Shown here one piece after another: positions 24,585 through 36,051 of a DNA stretch of 64,000 nucleotides. The notes under the pieces were generated by a model. It was not told the DNA's origin, searched no databases, and worked only from the letters and a program-made list of their open reading frames with translations. The stretch is from Globodera rostochiensis. Its lineage: Eukaryota > Nematoda > Chromadorea > Rhabditida > Heteroderidae. Position numbers and translations under genes: made by a program. Numbering within the stretch: the first letter of the stretch is position 1; the number at the start of each line of letters is the position of its first letter. The stretch is taken from NCBI GenBank assembly GCA_018350325.1, contig JAEVLN010000001.1:4989254-5053253 (forward strand). The letters are read 5' to 3'.

Positions 24585-26146
24585 ATGCGGGAATTGTGCC
24601 CTCTTGAGAGGGAGAAGCAAGTTGAGGAACGGCGCCAAAGGCTGTTGGCGCAGTGCGAGTCCCTACGGAAAATAACCATTCTCGGGATCGCGTAATTTCT
24701 GCATTTTATGCCCAAGAGTTTCCCAACAATTCCCAATTTGCAAGTGCTTCTGTGTTGGCGGCAATGCTTTGTGTGCTCAGTGTGCCGTTTGTGTACAATT
24801 ACATCCAACACGCGCAGTCCGTTGTGCAAAATGAGGCCGATTACTGCAAGGTAGGCTGTGAAAGTGAAGAGGTTGAAGCCCCAGCAGCCGGTGGGGCTTG
24901 AACGGGCAACCTCTTCAGCCAGTACAGGCAATCGCCCGAGGGCGACCGACCGATCAACGGGTTCAACCCTCTCAGTGATTCATATTCTTTCCCTATACTT
25001 GCTTGGCCGCCAGCGTGGTTCAGTCAGTATCTCTTTCCCATGTCCACATTCAGCATCGGTCGAGTTCTCTGTGGCGTGAACTGTCCAGGACATCTCAACA
25101 CAGCAACTCCATCATGGCGACCATCAAACACAGAACGGGCAGAGAAGCCTCGTATGACACTCCGCCGGCGACTGTCACATCAACAGCAGACCAACAAAGT
25201 CCGACGAGTGCTGGACAAAAATGTGCGAAATTTTATTGACCGTTTATATATTATAAATTGTTAATTGTATTGTTAGGCGGCTGTGCCTACGGAGCGCCCG
25301 GGTCCCCCGGAGAGGACGGCAAGGACGGAAAGGTAAAAGGAATTTGCTTGATTTTTAACAGGGGGATAATGTGTCAACTGCTGTCAATGCAACCTCCATT
25401 TTATGGAATTATGCATAATTGGATTCTCTTAGGACGGCACCGATGGAATTCCCGGGGACAATGGGCCCCCGGGCGAGGACTCTAAAGGCGAGGCAAAGCC
25501 GCGGGAGGTCTGCTTTGAATGTCCGCTAGGCAAGTCAATTCAATATTAACTCCAATCGGAGAAGCCAAATTATGGATATTTAAGGACCGATTGGGCCGAG
25601 AGGGGCTCCCGGGCCGAAAGGGAAGCCCGGAGAGCCGGGCGCGCCCGGCTTGGATGCTGATGGAGGCGTTCGCGGGGCGCCTGGGTCGCCAGGACCCCAA
25701 GGACCACCGGTTTGGAAAAGGCCAATTCAGCTGTTTTAACCACTGCTGTTTGCAGGGAAGGCCTGGATTGCCGGGTCCTAAGGGAGTTCCAGGATCAAAT
25801 GGCACTTCGACAGATCAGCCCGGACCGCCAGGACTGCCGGGACAGCCAGGGCCAAATGGACTTCCCGGGCAGAAGGGAGCGCCGGGACTGGCGGGGAAGA
25901 ATGGACTGCCCGGGCCGAAGGGACCACCCGGAGAGCCCGGGCTGGTCGGACCGCCCGGCAAAGTTGGAGAAAGTGAGTTGACCGTTGGGATGGCACTTTG
26001 AGAGAGGGAACATTTTTTGCCCTAATGGATAATTAATTTACTAATATTTTGGTTGTTCAGTCGGAAAGCAAGGAGTACAGGGAGAACACGGACTCCCGGG
26101 AGGATGTGCACATTGCCCAAATCCGAGAACGGCACCTGGGTATTAG
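24585..26146 (+). CDS. Cuticle collagen (nematode col type)
   Basis: Structural exoskeleton collagen. The N-terminal homology block with the conserved RKIT motif ([20 protein letters not shown]) acts as signal anchor and is followed by [20 protein letters not shown] and YC. A linker with [13 protein letters not shown] leads to [20 protein letters not shown]. Interrupted Gly-X-Y blocks follow, bounded by cysteines ([13 protein letters not shown]), then about 35 triplets and a terminal [15 protein letters not shown], the typical C-terminal Cys pair with APGY. The intron 25530-25584 begins GCAAGT, a consensus-perfect GC donor. The intron after the YCK exon contains a 51-bp hairpin at 24866-24916. 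Other introns are canonical. Family certain, subgroup not assigned. Confidence 0.93.
24866..24916. repeat. Intronic hairpin in the collagen gene
   Basis: GAAGAGGTTG (24866-24875) pairs with CAACCTCTTC (24907-24916), and AAGCCCC (24876-24882) pairs with GGGGCTT (24893-24899). The loop is 10 nt with a one-sided 7-nt bulge. It lies 15 nt after the 5' splice site. Confidence 0.75.
25530..25584 (+). other. GC-AG intron in the collagen gene
   Basis: Exon ...CCGCTAG, intron GCAAGTCAATTC...ATATTTAAG, exon GACCGATTGGG. It restores the Gly-X-Y register ([13 protein letters not shown]). The GT two bases in would break the frame. AG|GCAAGT is the classical GC-donor consensus. Confidence 0.9.
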
Positions 26147-26511
26147 TGACGTAATCGGCGGGAGCGGGAGAAGTGTCAATTTAGAGAAAAGTGATTGCCC
26201 AAATGCCCCCTTATGCCCCCCCCCTCCCTTTATCTTTGCATATTTATGTATTCTCCCAATTGCCTAATCTCATTTGTAAAATGAATTGAAAGTTTCAATT
26301 ACATAATTAGCTCCCCCCCCCCCCTCCAATTCTTTTTTTGTTCATTTCACTAATTACAAAAATGGTAACGAAACTCCATGCGTCAATAAAACTTATTCAA
26401 ATCGTCCAAATGAGAATTTACTCAGCTGTTTGTTGCGGCTCTTGCTTGCCATCAGTTTGTTGGCCTTGCGTTTGAATTGGGCAAAAGCATTGAATTGCCT
26501 CCCCCCCCCCA

Positions 26512-26670
26512 ACTTTCTAAACTCCTCCAACTCCACCAACTCCAAACTCCTCCAACTCCAAACTCCTCCAACTCCACCAACTCCAAACTCCTCCAACTCC
26601 AAACTCCTCCAACTCCAAACTCCTCCAACTCCACCAACTCCTCCAACTCCAATCCTTCAACTCCAAACTC
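26512..26670. repeat. CTCCAACTC minisatellite immediately upstream of the tandem-domain secreted gene
   Basis: About 16 imperfect 9- to 15-nt units of CTCCAACTCCA / CCAACTCCAAA end within 10 nt of the start codon at 26675. In the 26147-26674 spacer this array and scattered C-runs are the only structure. Confidence 0.9.
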
Positions 26671-26674
26671 TCCG

Positions 26675-28478
26675 ATGATTCCTTCGCTTCTGTCCCTCCC
26701 ACTTTTACTGTTACTATTTGTGTCCTCCGCCTTCGCCCCGGGCCCAAGTCGAGAAAACAAATTGTTCATGGAATGTGCCGTCCGGGCACCAAAAGGTCGG
26801 CAGGAGCCGGAGACGGTGGTATCTCACGCTAAATTGGACACAAAGCGAATAATTCTCTTTGTTTGTTTCGGCTTTTATGAATTTGACGAAAAATTCCTTT
26901 TTTAGGGATTGGGAGGGAATTTGTACGTTGGAAACAGCGAACTTCGAGGTTTGTGCAAAGAGGACAAGGAATTTGGGGGAACATCGAATATGGCACCCGA
27001 AATCAAAAAGGCTTCTGTGGAAGAATGCGCAAATGGCAAATTGACTTTGAATGGCAAACATTGTGAGAAAAATGGGGGGAGGGATCTGGCACTTTGAAAA
27101 TGCCAACTTAAGTGGCATTTACAAGCAAAAAGTACAACGACTACGAGCAGTGCTTCGCAGGGCAATACGAATTGTGCGTCTTCAAAAAGATGGCAATAAC
27201 AATGCTTTTTGATTAGATTTCTTTAGATTTGAGTGTCCTAAAGAAGTCTGTGCTGAAAAAAGTTCATTGGTTTTGGTGAAAAAAGATTCGGAACACAAAG
27301 CCAAGGCTTATGCATTTGTATATGGCGGGAAAATGTTGGTGAAGGCAGTGAGGGTGGCCGAAGTGAGCGCCGATCTTTTGGACTGCGTCAGAAGAGAGTG
27401 TCCGGAAGAGTCCGTCCCGCTGGTGGAGGAAGCGGTCAGATGGGAGAAGAGGAAGGACGGCAAGAAGAAGACGGAGGCGGCCAAGGCCAAGTTCAAGGTG
27501 TACAAAGAGTGCGCGGTTAAACGAAACAGGGTCGGCACGGGGGGCAACAACGGCACGGCTCGGATGGAGACACTGATGGCACACGTAAAGATGGACAAGC
27601 ACGTGCTATTTTTCGTGGGTTTTATATTCCAATATTTCCAATTCCGCTGGGATATACAAAACATTTTGCGCCTTTCAGGGAATGGGCGGCAATTTGTACG
27701 CCGGGGATAGCATTTTGGCCGGCGAATGTGAGGAGGACAAACTGTTCACGAAAAGCAAAGTGACTGCGATGAGTTCGACGCTTTTGGGATGCCATAAGAC
27801 GTCCCCGGAGGGGGGAGGCAAAAGAGCAAAACTTTTATTACGCAAGTCGTGGAGGCGGAAAAGCGCGGAGCCGGAGGGCAAAATGCGCTCGGGGAATGAG
27901 CAAATTCAGATGGAAATTGGGACGAACATCGCTTCGAAAGGGAGCCAATGCCATGCCCAGCAGACAAATGGACGTCGGCAACGCTTTGACTTGTGAATGA
28001 ACAGTCTTCGAATGGCACTGAAATTGCCAAGCGTTTAGATACAAATGCCCTAAGGAGGTTTGCGGTGGCAGCAAAGACCGGCTGCTACTCATCGGGAAGA
28101 GGAGCAACGCCAAAGCCAACAACAAACTGGTAAGTGGAGGAGTACTGCTAGCGGAGGAAGTGTTGTTCGCCGACGTCACACCCAAACAATGGCAATGTGT
28201 GCAGCACATTTGCGGCTCCCGCGCACGAATACCGACGGCTGAAGCCGGTAAGCGACTAAACATCGCCGGTGACCAGCAGAAGTTGGCAGTGTCTTTTAGT
28301 GAAACGAAAATTGGACAAAAGTGCGAAACGGCACGGGACACAGCGGCGACTGAAACAGAGACGCCGGGGCACGAAACGGCGGGGGAGAAAGCCCGGGGGG
28401 AATGGGGGCGGGGCGGGAGCGGAGGAAAAAGCTAAAACGGCACAAAACGATGGAAGCCATGGGAAAGAGATTGATTGA
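26675..28478 (+). CDS. Secreted protein with two tandem copies of an unrecognised Cys-containing domain
   Basis: I do not recognise the family. A clear signal peptide opens the protein (MIPSLLSLPLLLLLFVSSAF). Two homologous units follow. Unit 1 runs ECAVRAP, SHAKLDTKRIILF, GLGGNLYVGNSELRGLCKED, DYEQCFAGQYEL, FECPKEVCAEK, LVLVKK and LLDCVRREC. Unit 2 runs ECAVKRNRV, AHVKMDKHVLFF, GMGGNLYAGDSILAGECEED, GSQCHAQQ, YKCPKEVCGG, LLLIGK and WQCVQHIC. Intron positions are also duplicated: a phase-0 intron before G(L/M)GGNLY and a phase-2 intron before (F/Y)xCPKEVC in both units. So the gene arose by internal duplication of an exon set. A Lys-rich linker joins the units and a strongly basic tail closes the second, with stop at 28478 or, without the last intron, 28435. 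Secreted, Cys-paired and duplicated, it is an effector-like candidate, but that is inference. Confidence 0.7.
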
Positions 28479-30879
28479 CCAGCAGAGCAAATGAAGTGCC
28501 AATCGACCTTTGAGCATACTGTTTGTGTCGTACCGTTTACCCAAACTACCGTACACGTGCAATTGTCGCATTGCCTACAGAATTTCGTTTCCAAAAATTC
28601 AATTTATTTATCACCGAATAAACAAAAAGAAATCATTCGTTTGCATGAGCACGTCATTCCAATCTTTGCCTAAAATGTTTTTTCAAATTTAATTTTGTTA
28701 AATTTATGCAGCTTCAAAAAAACACATTTTTCTTCGACGTTTTGCCCTTGGAATTTCCAAATTCCCATCAGCAAAAGCAAAGAACCAGCAGCTTTTTTAA
28801 CTTGACGATTGAATATTAAAAACTAAAACATCGCCAATTTCTATTCGTAAAACTTTGACAATCACAAAAATAATGCGTCAGCTGATCGTCCGCTTGCGAT
28901 GATCCGATTTTGTCCGTCCTTTTCACCGATTTTGTCCGTCCTTTCATTGTCCGAAAAATGAGAAGCATAGCGAAGCGTAGAAATGGACTACGGCTTTAAA
29001 GTCTAAAAGAGTTTTGGAATTCCTTTACGCTCCCATTTTCCAATTACTTTCCCAAATGCCAATTTCTTCCAAAAACCCATCCTAACCAAAGGATTGTGCC
29101 GAAAGGACGGAAATGCTAAAGAGTCGAAGCAAAGAGGCGATGCCTTCCCCCCCCCCCCCGGCGTTTTGGTCTGTCCTCAATCTCAAAAGTCCATCCATTG
29201 CCTAAAGCGAAATAAAAAAAGGCATTTTATTATTACTTTTTGGACCTTTTGACTGGTGCCTTACATTTGTTGTTGCTTATATTGAATTGTTTGTGTTGCT
29301 TAATTAATCGCCGATTAAATTCGAACTGTTCGATCATTCAAATTGCAAATGCTTTAGCTTTTATGTACATGCTTACGGAAAATAAAATTTGGTTTTAATT
29401 TTCTCATTTCCCCCGCTCCCCCCCCCCCCGCTCGTCCCCGCATTGTCACAATGGCCATTGTTGTGCGTGCTAATTAATTAATATCCATGAGAGAGAGCGG
29501 CAAAAAAACAATGGCACAACAGGTGGATGGGCAATAATCTCAGAGTCAAATAAACCAATCGCCTAACGCTGAACCTTTTCAATATAAATAAATCTTAATT
29601 AATCGACAAACAATTCTTCTGCAATTTGTTCTGACATTTCCCCAAATGCATTTGTCTTGGCCATTCATTTCGCTTCATTCCGCCCGCTTTGTGTTTGTTT
29701 GTAAGTTTGGCCGCCCAATTGGCACGTTCTTATGGCCGACGGCGGCGGCGGGGTGTGGGAAAGAGCCAAAGGCTTAATTTGGCCATGACGGAATATCCAA
29801 TTACCGGCACAATGTGGAATGCGTAACGGCATTAATGGATTGGAAGGCGAACAGCCGGAGGGAGGCTTTTCGATAGTGAAGGGAAACGGCGGAAGACGGG
29901 CAAAGGAACCGGGAAGGAATTTGCATAAATATGAGAGGAAGGACAACAGCCACATTGGCATGTTGCCACAATTTTAATCGTAAAACTGTCCCATTTTTTT
30001 TCTTAAACTTCCCCCCCCCCCGCAACATTTACTCGCTGACCTTCATTGGGAAAACAAAGACAATATGTACCATCTAACGAACACTAACACAAGCCAGTAC
30101 ATACAAGTACACCATCGCACCTTTGCTCAAATTAAGTGGTTGCGCGTCCGGATTGATTTGGCCACACCATTCGGTACCGCCCGCCCATACGAAATCCCCC
30201 CCCTCCGCCCCCCCCCCAATTTCGTCTCGTATAAAGACGCATTTTTGTAATCCAAGCACTTCCGTCCGTCTCTTTGTCCGTACATTTCTGATTTGTGAGT
30301 CTCGTCCTTTCCGCTCCGACGTCCTTCCAAGGTGGATACCCGCGGAAGAGTGCTCAAATGCTCACACATTGGGGGAATTTGGCAAAGTCGTCCCTTCCCC
30401 CCCCCCCGCACTCCTTCCACTCGTCGTCCCCCCCCTTGCCTCGTTGGGCTCTTCTTGCCCTCTCAATTAAAGCTTATTGTTTGCGCAATGAACGGACCCC
30501 CCCCCCCTCCCCCCCTTCCCCCTTCCCCCTCCCTCACATCGAATTGCCCTCTCCGTCGTCGCCTTCGGCCATATCCCATTTCATCCGGCCATTCCCTCCC
30601 CCTCCCCCATTCACAGCCAATGCGTGGTTTTTTTCATGGCCTAAGGCGACTCCAAGCCCCCCCCCCACCAAACTTAAATAATTGGAGAGAGTTACCCCCC
30701 CCCAACCACTTAAATAATGGGAAAGAATTACCCCCCCCCCAACCAAACTTAAATAATGGGAAAGATACCCCCCCCCCCAACCAAACTTAAATAATGAGAA
30801 AGAATTACCCCCCCCCCCCCACTTCGGGCTAAATTTGTTTCCTTTAAATACAATCCGACCGACCACAAAAGGATTTGCC
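28479..30879. other. Spacer upstream of the M13 peptidase gene
   Basis: About 2.4 kb, AT-rich to about 29400, then C-run-rich. No confident gene. It ends in the repeat at 30655-30830. Confidence 0.5.
30655..30830. repeat. Tandem repeat upstream of the M13 peptidase gene
   Basis: Four units of about 40-45 nt, each AACTTAAATAATGGGAAAGA (or a one-base variant), TTACC, a C-run and AACCA, 50-225 bp upstream of the start codon at 30880. Confidence 0.85.
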
Positions 30880-33800
30880 ATGAATGTTCGCCTTCTCTCT
30901 CTCCGATCACGGCCATTGTTGTTCCTCTTGTGCTCATTTTTTGGTGCTGGGAGTGAATGGTTATCAGACGAAGAAGCCAAACCTTTTCCGTCGCCGTCGT
31001 CTTCCAATGGCACTTTTTATGAGGGAAATTCTGTTGTCAGTGGCAATGATCAAAATGCTTTTCATCCGAAACAACGGGCAAAGGGAGTCAGAGAAGAGGA
31101 GTACAGGTTGAGAGGGGTGGAGGGCTTTTGAGGTTATCGTCAGTTGGTTGGACAGATTGGAGGCAAAAAACGTGACCATCTTCATCCCCGAACTTCACTT
31201 CTCTTCCCAGAACGGAGTCATCGAATTGAACAGTTTCAACATCACGGCCGACTTTCTGGAAGTGAAGTCCGGTTGGTCACTGTTGCATCTTTCGGTGGAT
31301 ATAAGCATGCGCGCGACTGATTAATTATTTTATTTAAAATATTTTTGGACCTTTTTTCTACGCACAAAATTAACTTTCCTAATTACGGTAATTATCGATG
31401 TATAGCTTTTAATATGCCGGATTTGCATTCATTTTCTCTCTGTTTCAAACAGGCGATCAGACCGATCTTTCCCGAAAGATCCAATCGCTTTTGCTCATGG
31501 AAAATGAGCCGACATCGGCGACAAATACGACGGCAGATTTGAACACTTTTGAATATCCCGAATTGGTCGCTTCTCTTAATAAGAGTTTAAACCCGTGCGA
31601 CAATTTCTACAACTTTGTGTGTGACGGGTGGATGAAGTCGAATCCGATCGACGAGGATAAGACAAGCGCCAATCAATTCCAATTGATCAACAACCTTATC
31701 GAGGACAGAGTGAAGGGTAATTAGGGCAATTAACGAGCCGATTAAGGTGATGACGTGCTGCCGCCATCTTTCTGTTCGTTTTAGAAATTTTGGACGATCG
31801 TGAACATTTTCATGCCCTGCCGCCCTATGACCAAATGATGTTCGATATGTTCGATGCGTGCATGGTAATGTGCCAATTGCATTTATCTTTCTTTCATTAG
31901 CTATATTTTTTAATGTGTTATTTTATTTGAGGACAACGCTAGCCGTCTTGCTGCAGGCAGTGGCACTCTCTTGAGGACTTTGAAGTTGAAATTTATTAAA
32001 ATTAAGAAAAAGTAAAGTAACGGAAGGAATAAAGGTCGTTGAAGCAGTCTTTTGGGATGCGGTACATCACCGATTGGCTGCTCAAAGTGTGGCCGATCAA
32101 CCTGTTCTACGTTGTCAACGTTGGGCCTGACATGCGCAACACTTCCAACACTATTTTGACCGTAAGTCCGTCCCGTCCACCCACGTCCATTCAATTGGCT
32201 AAATCTTTTCAGATCTCACCCAACAATGTGTTTCTGCTCAGCGAAAAATTGTACATTGAGGACAATTTGGCACCCAAATACCTCGCGGCACTGAAGCGCT
32301 ATTTGCGCGACTTGCTCGAGTTATTGTACACAGACGATGTGCGACAATCGGTGTTCAAAAAGGCAAACAAAGCGGCGGACATCGAACGGAGAGTGAATGC
32401 TTTCATCGAAGTGGAAGTCCGGATGGCACTGATCATCAACGACACCGACAAGCACTACGACAACGCGTACAATGACGACATTTACACCACTCTGCAGGTG
32501 GGGCTTTTGAATAAACGCATTGCCAACAAAAGGGGATGGTGAAGACCATTTCGATTTTGACCATTTTCATGTCAGGAACTGCAACACACTCTCGCGGGAA
32601 CAGTGAGCAGCCTTTTGTTGGAATTTTCCATTTAAATTTTATTCAGATAAATTGGCCCAGATACCTGAGACGTATCTTACCAGATGAAGTCCTCATTCGT
32701 AAATTTTCCAATGCGATTGGGACGGTTGAAGCGCGGATTTCTGAAGTTGAACTGATCAGAGTTAGCGGCTAAATTGAGAAGGTCAATTCCCTGCCAAGTT
32801 TGGTTCAGAAATTCGAAAAATTGGCACGTAATTTGTCTGGCCAAATGCTTAGCGATTATATGGACTGGAAAGTGATCCTCGCCGAAATTGTCCATCTGGA
32901 CAGTCGCTATATGGAAGCCCAATTTGTCGGTTAACGCGGCCATTTGGTTGAATAAACTCTTCACCCCCTAAGGAATTGGACCGCGTTTTGCAAGGTTCGC
33001 TGGCACGTCCGGCCCAATGGAAAGAATGCAAAAATGTTGTGCTTGGCTTCTTCCCCGCTTTGATCGAAAGAGGTGGGAGGGATTTGCTTTGTTTCATTCT
33101 CTAAAAGACGCTTTTCCGTTTACATTCACCGTCACATGGAAGTGGAAGCGACAAAGGGGCAAATGGGCGAAATGTTCGGCAATGTGAAGAAGTCTTTCCA
33201 CCAAATGCTCGACGCCAATTCTTGGATGGACGTCAAAACGAAATCGGAGGCTTTCGAAAAGGTCAAAAATGGCATTTTCCCTTTATCGAAGGTGGAGCAT
33301 TTAAATCTCCCAATTCAGCTGAAACGACTAAACGTTTTGGTCGGTTACATGGACGCCATTTTCAACGAAACAAAGCTAAGAAAGCATTTTAAGGAGGTCA
33401 GTCAGTTTAAATTGCATTGATTTGAACATTGAAATGAAAATTCTTTTTGCCAAGTACGATGTGCACAAGGGCCAATCTTTCCCGGAAATGGCCTTTGCTC
33501 TGTCCAAGCTGATGAACCGCAAAAGCTTTCTGCAACTGCTCGAGCCTGTTGAAGTGGAATTCAGCAGTTTGGTGATCAACGGATTCTACTACCCCATCAA
33601 AAACTCTATTGGTTCATTCTGTCCAAAATTAGTATGCTTATTTTCCACATTTTCAGTTCTTACCGGTGGGATTCTTCAGGTATGTAGTGATTACCACTAT
33701 TACTTTAAACAAATTTCGTAATCTTAACGCCTCCATTTGATAATGATCTCGATATTTGTATTACCTAATTAGTTTAATGGCTCTTTTTAGGGAGTATTTT

Positions 33801-34964
33801 TCAACTCGAATCGATCAATGTAAGGCAAAACAGCCAGCCCCAATCAGCCCATTACAATTATTTTTTGTCCAATTCTTCAGAACGATGAATTACGGGTCAA
33901 TTGGCGTTGTGTTGGCCCATGAGATCACTCATGGCTTTGACAACAACGGTTTGTACGTGAAGAAATACAAATTTAAAAGATCAGGCCCATCAGGTCGTCT
34001 TCATGATCAGTCCGGAAATGTTCGAAATTGGTGGCAGAATGAAACGTCGACGGCTTTTATACAGCAGAAAAAGTGCCTGATCGACCAGTACAATGCAATT
34101 CAAGTGCCTGGAGTCGAAGGACTTCACGTATTTATTGACAGAAGGAGAGGAATTGGGAACAATTCTTTTTAAGATCAATGGCAACCTGACACAAGGTGAA
34201 AACATCGCCGACAATGGCGGAATGAGGTAGCTTACGTAAACTAATTGCCTTAACAACTTTTTTGGAATTGAAATGCTCACATTTTTTCACGTTTTTTTCC
34301 ATTCTCTTGAAGGGCTGCTTACGCAGCGATGGAGGCGAATTTGGCGAACAACCCGAAAATGGCGGCGAGGAGAGTGCGCGGGTTGGAGCAGTTCAGTCCG
34401 GAACAGCTGTTCTTCATTAACTACGCATTTGTAAGTGAATCGATGAGGCAAGTGAATTGATACAGTGACTGACCTTTCTCTCACTATCAGAGTTGGTGCA
34501 CCAATCAACGCCATGAGGTTACCAAACTTTCGCATTTTCACCTAACGCACAATTCAGGCCGCGGTGTTCGCTTCCGTATTCGATTCCCACTCACCACCAG
34601 AGTCTAGGTAGGTAAAGATAACTCCCGCCCTCGGGGGAAGCCAGCCCCCCCCCCCCCCCCCGTTCTCGGGGGACGCCCCCCCCCCGTTTTCCTCCCGCCC
34701 CGGGGGACGCCCCCCCCCCGTTTTCCTCCCGCCCCGGGGGACGCCCCCCCCCCCAGTTCTCGGGGGACGCTCCCCCCCCCCCCAAATTAAAAGCATTAGC
34801 TGAGAGTTTATTATTCAATTTCGACATCGATGATCAACAGGACAACTTTCACGTTGTTCAGGGTTAACGTTGTGCTCGGCAACTTGCCCCAATTTGCCAA
34901 TCTTTTCAAATGTCCGTTGGGAAGTGCGATGAATATGGGCTCGAGGAGTTGTTCCGTCTGGTGA
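30880..34964 (+). CDS. M13 zinc metallopeptidase (neprilysin-like), secreted
   Basis: Predicted extracellular peptidase that cleaves small peptides such as neuropeptides. A signal-peptide-like N-terminus (MNVRLLSLRSRPLLFLLCSF) is followed by an unusual region with EAKNVTIFIPELHF. The M13 domain starts NPCDNFYNFVCDGW. Further family segments include INWPRYLRRILPDEV, MLSDYMDWKVILAEIVHLDS and VINGFYYPIKNSIVLTGGIL. Zinc ligands and catalytic Glu lie in VVLAHEITHGFDNNGR (HEITH) and the third ligand in GENIADNGGMRAAY. The end is NYAFSWCTNQRHE, DSHSPPESR, VNVVLGNLPQFANLFKCPLG and a C-terminal CSVW, all expected of M13. The last intron (about 34610-34869) carries a C-rich repeat. Some mid-protein exon borders (31980-32040 and 32500-32660) are unresolved. 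No transmembrane anchor beyond the N-terminal hydrophobic stretch is seen, so a soluble form is likely. Confidence 0.9.
34640..34785. repeat. C-rich tandem repeat in the last M13 intron
   Basis: Units of about 33-45 nt with GGGGGACGCC, a C-run and GTTTTCCTCCCGCCCC or GTTCTC repeat three to four times. Confidence 0.85.
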
Positions 34965-36051
34965 AGGGTGTAAATGTGCCCTTTTACCATGGACCGATCA
35001 AAGAAAACAACCAATTCTTTCATATCTTCCACTTTTAGTGCAATCCGATGACAAAACCTCTCCCATTTCCCACTTTTACTTCTGGTCATTCCTACTCATT
35101 TTCCCTCCAAACATTTCTTATCTCTCACACTCATTAATCATTAATCCCATTCATTCTCATTTTATAACATTTTGCTTTAAAAAAGTTTAAAAAAGTCATT
35201 TTGGACAGTGTGCAAATTCTCGTGGGATGACACGCCATTCTTTCGTCGCTACAGCTCTTACCTAAAAAAAGGAATCGGGGTTTTTTTGTCGTTGGCACAC
35301 TTTGGCCCACCGTAGTCCGCTTAAGTGGGTGGAAGGAAATTGCGGGGAGTACGGTAGCATCCACCGAAATAATTCTTATTTTAATTATTTAAACGATTTA
35401 AATTTCGCATATTTAATCATTTATTTTTTTGGATAAGTCGGCGGTGCCGGGGAGGGCGTCGCCGAGAAAAAATTCTAAAAGACGGAAAGAAGCAGCAGAA
35501 CAATTTTGACATTGGTTGAATAAATCGTCCCCCGCAAAATTATTTCCAACACCCCCCCCCCCATTATGGCGGTCATTATGGATATTTGACCGCGTAATTT
35601 GATAGGCGGGGCATTGACTTTAATAAATAATAAAGAATTTGGTAAAACAACTCTTTCAGAGATCCGTAAACCCCGAAAATGAGGGGTCATTTTGGGAAAA
35701 GTGCCTGAGGGCTTGAAGAATTTTTCGTAAAATGTTTTGAGCTGAGGCTAAATAGCCTACCAAATCGCTTTGCACTTTAAGCTCATTTGTCAGCGACTTT
35801 TCTCCAATGAGCTCGGGAGGGGAGGATACAAAACATGGCACTGACCGTCCATGAGGGATAAGCGTAGGCACACAATTTTGAAAATGTAAAATCTTTATTT
35901 TTTTTACAATCCTTAGAAGACAAATACAAAAATAAATTAATTACATCCTACATATTTCGGTGATATCAATCATTTGTCTATGGAAGATTAATACAATATA
36001 CTATTATATATATACCAATTCTGGGCAACATTTCCGGATTTATATCGCCCC
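34965..36051. other. Convergent spacer between the M13 peptidase and acyl-CoA synthetase genes
   Basis: 3' flanks of two converging genes. A minus-strand open frame at 35871-35656 encodes an unidentified segment (SLTNELKVQSDLVGYLASAQ). I cannot say whether it is real. Otherwise AT-rich. Confidence 0.45.

Noticed and set aside
24880..24960. tRNA-like segment (GGGGCTTGAACGGG) in the collagen intron
   Set aside because: The T-arm similarity is weak, no acceptor stem or anticodon arm closes, and a simple hairpin explains the symmetry.
31885..32040. 23-nt intron in the M13 gene
   Set aside because: GTAAAGTAACGG...TAAAG would be implausibly short; the border here is left unresolved instead.
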